Shown here in pieces: positions 1-6,817 of a stretch of 64,000 nucleotides of DNA. Source of the DNA: Duganella sp. CF517 (lineage in GTDB: Bacteria > Pseudomonadota > Gammaproteobacteria > Burkholderiales > Burkholderiaceae_D); contig NZ_FODC01000004.1 in assembly GCF_900110275.1 (NCBI RefSeq), positions 434,001-498,000 of the forward strand. The letters are read 5' to 3'. A program made the position numbers and the translations under genes. Numbering within the stretch: position 1 is the stretch's first letter; every line of letters begins with the position of its first letter. The notes under the pieces are model-generated. The model saw nothing but the letters and a program-made list of their open reading frames with translations. It did no database searches and was not told the origin of the DNA.

Positions 1-1842
1 ATCACCTGGAACGCCGGCGCCCAGCGGTTCAAGGGCTATCGCGAGGACGAGATCGTCGGCCGCCATTTTTCCGTCTTCTACACGGCCGAGGAGCAGGCGC
101 GCGGCCGGCCGGCGCTGGCGCTCGAACAGGCCAGGACCACCGGCAAGTTCGAGGACGAGGGCTGGCGCGTGCGCAAGGACGGCACGCGCTTCGTGGCCAG
201 CGTGGTGCTCGATCCGATCTGGGACGCCGCCGGCGTGTTGCTCGGCTTTACCAAGATCACGCGCGACGTCACCGCCCGGCGCGCCGCGCAGGACGAACTG
301 CATGCCAGCGAGGAACGCTTCCGGCTGCTGGTGCAGGGCGTGACCGATTACGCGATCTACATGTTGTCGCCGGACGGCGTGGTGACCAACTGGAACGAGG
401 GCGCGCGGCGCATCAAGGGCTACGAGGCGCACGAGGTGGTCGGCCGCAGCTTCGCGATGTTCTACACACCGGAGGACCAGGCCGCCAGCGCGCCGGCGGT
501 GGCGCTGAGCACGGCGCTGGGGGAGGGCAGGTTCGAGCGCGAGGGATGGCGCGTGCGCAAGGACGGCACCCGCTTCTGGGCCAACGTGGTGATCGATCCG
601 ATCCGCGACGCCGACGGCAAGCTGCTCGGCTTCGCCAAGGTGACGCGCGACATCACCGAGCGCCGGCTGGCCGCCGAGCAGCTCGAGCGCACGCGCGAAT
701 CACTGCTGCAATCGCAGAAACTGGAGGCGATCGGCAAGCTCACCGGCGGCATCGCGCACGATTTCAACAATTTGCTCAACGTCGTCATGAACGGCCTCGA
801 CATCCTGCGCACGGTGGCCGACCGCACCGCGCAGCGCCGCGCGATGGACGCGATGGAGCGGGCCGCGCAGCGCGGCGCGGCGTTGACCCAGCAGTTGCTG
901 GCGTTCGCGCGCCAGCAGCCGCTGCGGCGCGAAGCGCACGACGTCGGCCGCGTGATCCGCTCGTTCGACGCGGTGCTGCACCGCGCCGTGCCCAGCCGGG
1001 TGCGGCTGCGGCTGCGCATCGCGCCGGACCTGCCCAGCGTGCTGATCGACCCGACCCAGTTCGAGGCGGCGTTGCTCAATCTGGTCGTCAACGCGCGCGA
1101 CGCCATGCACGACCATGGCGATGTCACGATCGACGTCGACACGGTGCGCCTGGCCGCCGGCGACGTCGGACAATTGGCGGCCGGCGGCTATGTCAGGGTG
1201 GCCGTCACCGATTCCGGCACCGGCATGGCGCCGGAGACCGTGGCGCGCGCCGTCGAGCCGTTCTTTACGACCAAGGCCGTCGGCAAGGGCACGGGGCTGG
1301 GGTTGAGCCAGGTCTACGGGCTGGCGCAGCAATGCCAGGGCGACCTGGCGATCACGTCGGTGATGGGCGAGGGCACCACGGTGGCGCTGTACTTCCCGGC
1401 TATCGTCGATGCCGATGGCGAGCTTGCCAATAACGGGCATAGCAAAGCGGAAAAGGTGCTGCTGGTCGACGACCAGCCGGACGTGCTGGAGACAGCGGTG
1501 GCGCTGTTCAGCCATCTCGGTTACGACGTGCTGTCGGCCAACAACGGCGTCGAGGCGCTCGCCACGCTGCGCGCCAGCGGCGACATCGCCATCCTGTTCA
1601 CCGACGTGGTCATGCCCGGCATCGGCGGGATCGAACTGGCGACGATCGCGCGCCGCGAGTTTCCAAACGTGAAAGTGATACTGGCGTCGGGCTATACCAG
1701 GTCCAGTTTGCAGGACCAGAGTCCCGAACTGGACAGCTTCGACCTGATTCCCAAACCGTACCGGCTTAGCGACCTGATCAAGATTGTGCAGACCGTCCAT
1801 GGCGACAAGGCCGGCGGTGCGGACCAGCCCGTGTCGCAATGA
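1..1842 (+). CDS. PAS-PAS hybrid sensor histidine kinase with C-terminal receiver (5' end outside window)
   Basis: The reading frame is open from base 1, so the N-terminus lies left of the window. Visible in order: the end of a PAS domain (bases 1-290), a second very similar PAS domain (about 310-670) with the same GWRVRKDGTRFWA pattern, a HisKA segment with the phospho-acceptor His in GGIAHDFNN (codon at 757), a HATPase with GKGTGLGLSQ, and a receiver (about 1450-1800) with the phospho-Asp in FTDVVMPG and the conserved Lys in IPKPY. No membrane segment is visible in this part, so it is probably a cytosolic PAS-sensing hybrid kinase. HDFNN-type kinases with a C-terminal receiver usually pass phosphate to a separate output protein; the partner is not identifiable here. 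It is convergent with the cyanophycin gene, 33 bp away. Confidence 0.93.
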   Translation: MTWNAGAQRFKGYREDEIVGRHFSVFYTAEEQARGRPALALEQARTTGKFEDEGWRVRKDGTRFVASVVLDPIWDAAGVLLGFTKITRDVTARRAAQDELHASEERFRLLVQGVTDYAIYMLSPDGVVTNWNEGARRIKGYEAHEVVGRSFAMFYTPEDQAASAPAVALSTALGEGRFEREGWRVRKDGTRFWANVVIDPIRDADGKLLGFAKVTRDITERRLAAEQLERTRESLLQSQKLEAIGKLTGGIAHDFNNLLNVVMNGLDILRTVADRTAQRRAMDAMERAAQRGAALTQQLLAFARQQPLRREAHDVGRVIRSFDAVLHRAVPSRVRLRLRIAPDLPSVLIDPTQFEAALLNLVVNARDAMHDHGDVTIDVDTVRLAAGDVGQLAAGGYVRVAVTDSGTGMAPETVARAVEPFFTTKAVGKGTGLGLSQVYGLAQQCQGDLAITSVMGEGTTVALYFPAIVDADGELANNGHSKAEKVLLVDDQPDVLETAVALFSHLGYDVLSANNGVEALATLRASGDIAILFTDVVMPGIGGIELATIARREFPNVKVILASGYTRSSLQDQSPELDSFDLIPKPYRLSDLIKIVQTVHGDKAGGADQPVSQ

Positions 1843-1875
1843 CAGACTTGACCCCGGCGGGATGAGCCGGCGGTG

Positions 1876-4143
1876 TCAGGCCGGCATTGCGGCGCCGGCC
1901 TGGCGCACGCCGGCGCGCGGCGGATCGCGGCGCGCGTCCGGGACGAACGAGCGCAGCCCGGCGGCGATCATGGCCGGATCCAGGCCGGCGGCCATCAGCG
2001 CGGCGGCCGCCGCCGGCGCGTGGGCGATGTGGCGGCGGTCCGGGGCGCCCGGGATGGCGTCGGCCTCCAGCAGCCGATGGCGCGCCTTGCCGTCGGCCAG
2101 CATCAGCGCGCCGTGCTCGAGCCAGGCCGCGCGGCCGCCGCGCGCCAGGTGCGCGGCCAGCACCGGGTGGCGCGCCTCGCCGCTGAAGTAGACCAGTTCG
2201 ACCGCCGGGTCGACGCCGGCGCCGACCGCCACGCAACGCTGGTCCCCGGCGTCGAGCACCAGCGCGCGCGCGGCCGTCCAGGCCACCACCGCCATCACCC
2301 CCATCGCCGCCTCCTCCGGCGCCAGCTCGTCGAGCATGCCGGCCCCGACCCCGTCCTCGGCCGGATGGTGGTCGCCGATGTTGAGCAGCAGCGCGACGTC
2401 GCAGCGGTCGAACGCGAGGCCGTGCCGGAGGATGTCGCCGCGCGCCGTTTCCAGCACCGCGAACTCGACCTCCGGCGCGGCCAGCACCGAGCGCGCCGCG
2501 CGGTAGCCGCCGCGGTCGCCCGGGGCGATGGCTTCGCCGTTGATCGACACGCCCTCGCTGGTGGCGCAGCCGGTGCCGATGCCGGCCTGGCGCAACGCCC
2601 GTCCGATCATTAACGTGGTGGCGGTCGTGCCGCTGGCGCCGCCGACCGCGATGACCGGGATGCGGCCGTCGCCGGCGCCGAACATCGCGTCGACGATGGC
2701 CGCGCCGGCGTCGCGCGGCGTGCCCGCGCTCGGGTATTCGTGCATGCGCAGGCCGGGCGCGGCGTTGATCTCGATCACCGCGCCATTCCGGCCGTCGAGC
2801 GGCACGCCGATGTCCTCGCACACCAGGTCGATGCCGGCGACGTCCAGGCCGATCTTGCGCACGGCCCGCACGCACATGGCCAAGGTGGACGGCGGCACCC
2901 GGTCTGTCACGTCCTCGGCCGTGCCTCCGCTCGACAGGTTGGCGTTGCCGCGCAAGAGCACGCGGCGTCCGGCGGCCGCCACGCTGTCGAGCGTCAAGCC
3001 TTGCTCGGCCAAGGTGGTTTCGGCGTGGCCGTCGAGCGCGATGCGGGTCAGGATGTTGCTGTGGCCGGCGCCGCGCGCCGGGTTGGCGTTTTCCCGGTCG
3101 ATCAGTTCGCGCACGGTCGACACGCCGTCGCCGGCGACCCCGGCCGGACGGCGCAGCGCCGCCGCCACCACGCGCCCGCCGGCGACCAGCACCCGGTAGT
3201 CGTCGCCGCGGATATACCGTTCGACGATGATGGTGCGGCCGTGCTCGCGCGCGCGCTCGAACGCCAGCGCCACCTCGTCGGGCGCGCCGCAGCGGGTGGT
3301 GACGCCGCGCCCGTGGTTGCCGTCGAGCGGCTTGACGGTCACCTGGCCGCCGAGCGCCAGCGCCGCGCGCTGCGCCTGTTCCAGCGAGCGCACCGTCGTG
3401 CCTTCGGGCACCGGCACGCCGGCCTCGCGCAGCAGCGCCTTGGTCAGCGCCTTGTCGGCGGCGATGCCGACGGCGATGTGCCCGGTGTCGCCGGTGATGC
3501 TGGCCTGCAGGCGCTTTTGCCGCGCGCCCCAGCCCAGCACGAACAGGTTGGCCTCCGGCGTAAGCCGGGTGAACGGGATGCCGCGCCTGGCGGCCGCCTT
3601 GAGGATGGCGCCGGTGCTGGTGCCGATGGCTTGGCGCCGCGCCGTCTCGCGCAGCGCGGCCAGGCCGTCCTCCAGCGCACCGCCCGGCGCCAGCAGCGCC
3701 GCCGCCGCGCCGTCCGGCTGTTCGCGGTCCGCCCCGGCCAGCGCGCGCACCAGCGCGATGGCCAGCTCGATCGCGTCGACGCCGAGCTGCTCGAGCGCGT
3801 ACTCGCACACGACGCGGTAGCGCCCGCCGTCGTGGCCGGCCTCGCGGGTGCGGCCGGCGCCGACCGGGGTGCCGGCCAGGCATTGCAGCGCCAGCGCGAC
3901 GTGTTCGACCACGTGGGCCAGGTTGGTGCCCTCGCGCAGCGCCCGCGCGAAGCCGCCGTACTGCCCGGCCGGGCCGCGGTCTTCTTGCAGCGACGGCAGG
4001 ATGTCGAGCAGGCGCTGGTTGAAGCCGGCGATCCCGCTGCTGCGCAGCTCGCGCAATTCCTGCAAGTCAAGCACGGTGAGGATGCAGGGCTGCGTCGAAT
4101 ACAGGTTGGGGCCGCGCAGCACGCGTTGCTCGAGGATGTTCAT
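1876..4143 (-). CDS. Cyanophycin synthetase family protein, CphA2/CphA'-like, degenerate C-terminal P-loop
   Basis: 755 residues. CphA enzymes build the multi-L-arginyl-poly-L-aspartate storage polymer. The N-terminal cyanophycin domain (LRGPNLYST, residues 9-17) and the ATP-grasp domain are intact (KPLDGNHGRGV at 271-281; VIEINAAPGLRMH at 456-468). In the Mur-ligase-like C-terminal domain, where CphA1 has a GTNGKT P-loop, this protein reads GGASGTT (501-507): the nucleotide-binding Lys is missing. It is also shorter than CphA1 (about 870-900). Loss of the second ATP site and a short C-terminus are reported features of CphA2, which polymerises beta-Asp-Arg dipeptides; proteobacterial CphA' is the other option. 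It is translated directly after cyanophycinase (ATGA overlap). Family is certain; subtype is inference. Confidence 0.88.
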   Translation of the reverse strand: MNILEQRVLRGPNLYSTQPCILTVLDLQELRELRSSGIAGFNQRLLDILPSLQEDRGPAGQYGGFARALREGTNLAHVVEHVALALQCLAGTPVGAGRTREAGHDGGRYRVVCEYALEQLGVDAIELAIALVRALAGADREQPDGAAAALLAPGGALEDGLAALRETARRQAIGTSTGAILKAAARRGIPFTRLTPEANLFVLGWGARQKRLQASITGDTGHIAVGIAADKALTKALLREAGVPVPEGTTVRSLEQAQRAALALGGQVTVKPLDGNHGRGVTTRCGAPDEVALAFERAREHGRTIIVERYIRGDDYRVLVAGGRVVAAALRRPAGVAGDGVSTVRELIDRENANPARGAGHSNILTRIALDGHAETTLAEQGLTLDSVAAAGRRVLLRGNANLSSGGTAEDVTDRVPPSTLAMCVRAVRKIGLDVAGIDLVCEDIGVPLDGRNGAVIEINAAPGLRMHEYPSAGTPRDAGAAIVDAMFGAGDGRIPVIAVGGASGTTATTLMIGRALRQAGIGTGCATSEGVSINGEAIAPGDRGGYRAARSVLAAPEVEFAVLETARGDILRHGLAFDRCDVALLLNIGDHHPAEDGVGAGMLDELAPEEAAMGVMAVVAWTAARALVLDAGDQRCVAVGAGVDPAVELVYFSGEARHPVLAAHLARGGRAAWLEHGALMLADGKARHRLLEADAIPGAPDRRHIAHAPAAAAALMAAGLDPAMIAAGLRSFVPDARRDPPRAGVRQAGAAMPA

Positions 4144-5057
4144 GATTCGTCGTTCCGGTCGGTGAGGAAGGCGAGGAAGTCGGCCAGCGCGCGCGGCGCG
4201 GGCGCGGCGCCTTCGGGCAATTGTCCGATGGCGGGGAGGGGGGCGCCGGCGCGCGCGGCGGGGTCCGGCGGCGCCGCGAAGGCGGCGCCCGAGGGCAGCA
4301 GATGCAGGCCCACGCCCACCAGCGTCGGCACGGCGCCGGCGCGCAGGTCGGCGATGTTGGTCTTGGCGCTGCGGCAGTCGAGCACCGTGACGGTGCCTTC
4401 GCCCATGACTTCAAAGCCGGCGCGGCCGTGGACGATCAGCGCGGTGTCCTCGTCGATGCCGGCGCCGAGCAGGAACGGCGTTTGCGCGACCACGCTGAGC
4501 AGCCGGTGGAGGCGCCGGCGCTGCGAGAAGTGCTGGTCGACCACCACCCGATGTACGAAGCCGAGGCCGGCGCCGAGGCGCACCGCGCCTTTTTCCGGCG
4601 CCAGCTCGGCCTTGCCCTCGGCCAGCATGTGGGTGCACATGGCCGACGCGCCGGCGCTGGTGCCGGCGATGCAGGCGCCGCGCAGCGCGTGGGCGTCGCG
4701 CATGGCTTGCTCGACGGCGGTGCCGCCGATGTGGGCCACCAGCCGTTTTTGATCGCCGCCGGTCATGAAGATGCCGCTGGCGCCGGCGACGATGTCGGCC
4801 TTGGCGGCGTCGTCGGCGTCGACGCGCTCGCCGATGGGCACGTGGCGCACGTTGCGCGCGCCCAGGTCGTGCAGCGCGACGCGGTAGGTTTCCCAGACCA
4901 CCTCGGGAATCTTGCTGGCGGCGGTCAGCACCACCAGCTGGCGCTCGGGACCGCCGGCCAGCGCGATGAAGCGCGCCAGGATCTCCTTGTTGTCGGTGCG
5001 GTCTTCGCCGCCGCCGATGATCATCAGGGCGCCGGGCGCGTGCGGTGTGTGTGGCAT
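4140..5057 (-). CDS. cphB: Cyanophycinase
   Basis: 305 residues, peptidase S51 family, cytosolic. It hydrolyses cyanophycin to beta-Asp-Arg dipeptides. Visible features are the start LMIIGGGEDR, FMTGGDQKRL (about 97-106) and the nucleophile elbow AGTSAGASAM with Ser134, the catalytic serine position of this family. Its stop codon overlaps the start of the synthetase gene in the tetranucleotide ATGA, so the two are translationally coupled, with cphB first. Having breakdown before synthesis in one unit fits a CphB-CphA2 recycling loop in which released dipeptides are re-polymerised. The nearest possible Shine-Dalgarno is weak (GAGA about 5 bases before ATG). Confidence 0.93.
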   Translation of the reverse strand: MPHTPHAPGALMIIGGGEDRTDNKEILARFIALAGGPERQLVVLTAASKIPEVVWETYRVALHDLGARNVRHVPIGERVDADDAAKADIVAGASGIFMTGGDQKRLVAHIGGTAVEQAMRDAHALRGACIAGTSAGASAMCTHMLAEGKAELAPEKGAVRLGAGLGFVHRVVVDQHFSQRRRLHRLLSVVAQTPFLLGAGIDEDTALIVHGRAGFEVMGEGTVTVLDCRSAKTNIADLRAGAVPTLVGVGLHLLPSGAAFAAPPDPAARAGAPLPAIGQLPEGAAPAPRALADFLAFLTDRNDES

Positions 5058-5155
5058 GGAGGTCTCGCTATCGGATTGTTCGGTGTGCGCCTTGCCACGC
5101 GGCGCCGGCGCGACAAGCGCGCGCCCCGCGCTGCCGGCCGGCGGCGCCCGGCGGA

Positions 5156-6628
5156 TCAGTCGATCAGCTGGCGGAACAGGCGGGTCGCCATCAGGCCGAC
5201 GGCGCTATGGTGGCGCGCCGGCGTCATCAGCGATTGCAGCAGCCGCATCGCCGCCTGCTTGTTGCCCATCGACGCGACCTGCAGTTCCAGTTGGCGCAGT
5301 TCGCCGATATCCTCGCCGTCGTTGGCGCTGCCATCGGCGTGGGCCGCATGGTGGCGGATGATGCCGCGCACGGCGCCGCTACGCGGGCTGTGATGCAGGC
5401 CCAGCGTATCGAGCGCGCGCTGGCGGGCACGGAAGCTGGGCGTGCGGGCGGCCGGCGCGGTCGCCTCGCCGGGCACCGTGGCGATCCAGTCGCTCAGGAT
5501 CTGTTGCTCGTAGGCGCTGAAGACGCCGAACATCTCGGCCCGTTCGCTCTGGATCAGGCGCCAGAAGCGGCTGTTGTCGGCCGGTTGGCCGCGTTGGATC
5601 CAGCCGGCCTTTTCCAGCTCGCCCAGCATCGCGGGAATCTGTTGCGGATCGGACAGCCAGTCGTTGATGCCACGTCCGCCGACCCGGCAGTAGTCGGAGT
5701 GCATGTTCTTGCCGACCACGCTTTTGGTCGCCATGATGTGCACCAGTTCCGCCTCCAGATCGAATTCCGATATGACCGAGTTGGTGCTGGCGCCCAGATC
5801 GTTGAGGCGGTAGCCGTCCTGTACGCGGCGCAGGAAGGCGTTGGCATCGCCGCAGCGCGGCAGCAGTTGTTGCAGCGCCTGGACCGCCTTGAAGGCGTGG
5901 CCGGTGCCGCCGTTGTCGACGGTGATGTGCAGGGTGAAGTAATAGGGATCGATGCCCAGTTCGTTCAGCTCGTAGGCGGTGATCAGCAGGTGCAGCGGCA
6001 GTTGCTCGTAGCCGAGGTTGTAGCCGATGATCTCCGGCAGGAAATGTTCGGCGTCGTAGGCCAGCGCGAGCTGGATCGCGCCCTGGACGAAGTGGGTTTC
6101 CTCGACATCCTGCCACTGGTCGCAGCCGTGGGTGGCCAACAGCTTTTTATACAACACGACGTGGTTTTTATCCGGCACGCCGTCACCCAGCTCTTCGAGG
6201 TAGGTTTGGATCAGCGGGCGGAAGTCGGGATCGTCCCAGCGCTCCAGCACGCCGTACAGCCAGGCGCCATCGACCAGCTTGGTCGGGGCGACGTGCTTGA
6301 GGAAGAACAGCGCGTGGGCCTTGGTGGTGAAGTAACGGCGCGGGGCGCCGTCGCGGCGTTGCTTGAGGTAGGCGTTGTATTCGGCGCCGATCGCTTCGGA
6401 GCGCTCGGTGATCCAGGTTTCCATGCCGGCCGTGTTGTCGGGCAAATCGGAGCTCAACAGGCGAGCCTGTTGCAGCTGTTGCTCCAGGAAGGTACGGGCC
6501 AGCGCGCGGTCGTTGCCGACAGGAACGCCGGGCGACAGGGCGCGGTAGACGGCGCTTGGGACTGGTGCGGCGCTGTTGTCGCGGGCGCTGGCGATACTGT
6601 CTGGCAATGTTTGAGCGAGTAGGGACAT
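5156..6628 (-). CDS. Iron-containing redox enzyme family protein (heme-oxygenase-like diiron fold)
   Basis: 490 residues, no signal peptide. The central part carries the helical ligand pattern of heme-oxygenase-like diiron oxidases/oxygenases (HDO): YLEELGDG followed by His156, then PEIIGYNLGYE (about 198-208), then HITVDNGGTGHA with His234, Asp238 and His244 as likely metal ligands. Characterised HDO relatives (for example UndA and SznF) use O2 for difficult oxidations such as C-C cleavage or N-oxygenation; the substrate here is unknown. The C-terminal third (after about 360) has no recognisable motif. It lies 189 bp downstream of the glycosyltransferase-flavoprotein fusion on the same strand, which suggests a shared pathway, but hairpins separate the two. 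Family assignment is good; the reaction is unassigned. Confidence 0.8.
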   Translation of the reverse strand: MSLLAQTLPDSIASARDNSAAPVPSAVYRALSPGVPVGNDRALARTFLEQQLQQARLLSSDLPDNTAGMETWITERSEAIGAEYNAYLKQRRDGAPRRYFTTKAHALFFLKHVAPTKLVDGAWLYGVLERWDDPDFRPLIQTYLEELGDGVPDKNHVVLYKKLLATHGCDQWQDVEETHFVQGAIQLALAYDAEHFLPEIIGYNLGYEQLPLHLLITAYELNELGIDPYYFTLHITVDNGGTGHAFKAVQALQQLLPRCGDANAFLRRVQDGYRLNDLGASTNSVISEFDLEAELVHIMATKSVVGKNMHSDYCRVGGRGINDWLSDPQQIPAMLGELEKAGWIQRGQPADNSRFWRLIQSERAEMFGVFSAYEQQILSDWIATVPGEATAPAARTPSFRARQRALDTLGLHHSPRSGAVRGIIRHHAAHADGSANDGEDIGELRQLELQVASMGNKQAAMRLLQSLMTPARHHSAVGLMATRLFRQLID

Positions 6629-6709
6629 GGTGTTCTTCCGAAAAAGTGAGACGGCATCAAGCTCGTCTATATTGTCGGTGGATTATCCCCGTCGCGGGGC
6701 GCGCGCCCA

Positions 6710-6724
6710 AGGGGCGTTGCCCCT
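6710..6724. repeat. Short perfect hairpin AGGGGC-gtt-GCCCCT
   Basis: 6-bp perfect stem with a 3-base loop in the 189-bp gap upstream of the diiron-protein gene. There is no T-tract on either strand, so it is not a classical terminator. It lies in the likely 5' leader of that gene. Confidence 0.4.
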
Positions 6725-6731
6725 GCGTTTG

Positions 6732-6749
6732 TGTAAGACAGAGCTTACA
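6732..6749. promoter_or_regulatory. Inverted repeat TGTAAG-N6-CTTACA, candidate operator
   Basis: Perfect 6-bp palindrome with a 6-base spacer, about 104 bp upstream of the diiron-protein start codon (6628). Its size and symmetry suit a dimeric response regulator or repressor. No other full copy was seen in non-coding parts of the window. Confidence 0.35.
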
Positions 6750-6776
6750 TCGCTGGTTTCGGACAGTTTTGGTGCC

Positions 6777-6803
6777 GGGCGGATCACGCGGCGTAATCCG
6801 CCC
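6777..6803. repeat. Inverted repeat GGGCGGAT-N11-ATCCGCCC, hairpin downstream of the fusion gene
   Basis: 8-bp perfect arms with an 11-base loop, 15 bp past the stop of the glycosyltransferase-flavoprotein gene. It could slow or end transcription of that leftward gene, but no U-run follows on the minus strand. A factor-dependent terminator or mRNA 3'-end structure is possible. Confidence 0.4.
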
Positions 6804-6817
6804 CCGGGTTTCCCCGC

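Noticed and set aside
2740..4752. Long plus-strand open frame opposite cphA/cphB
   Set aside because: High-GC antisense shadow rich in Arg, Ala, Gly and His without any domain; the minus-strand genes are clearly real.
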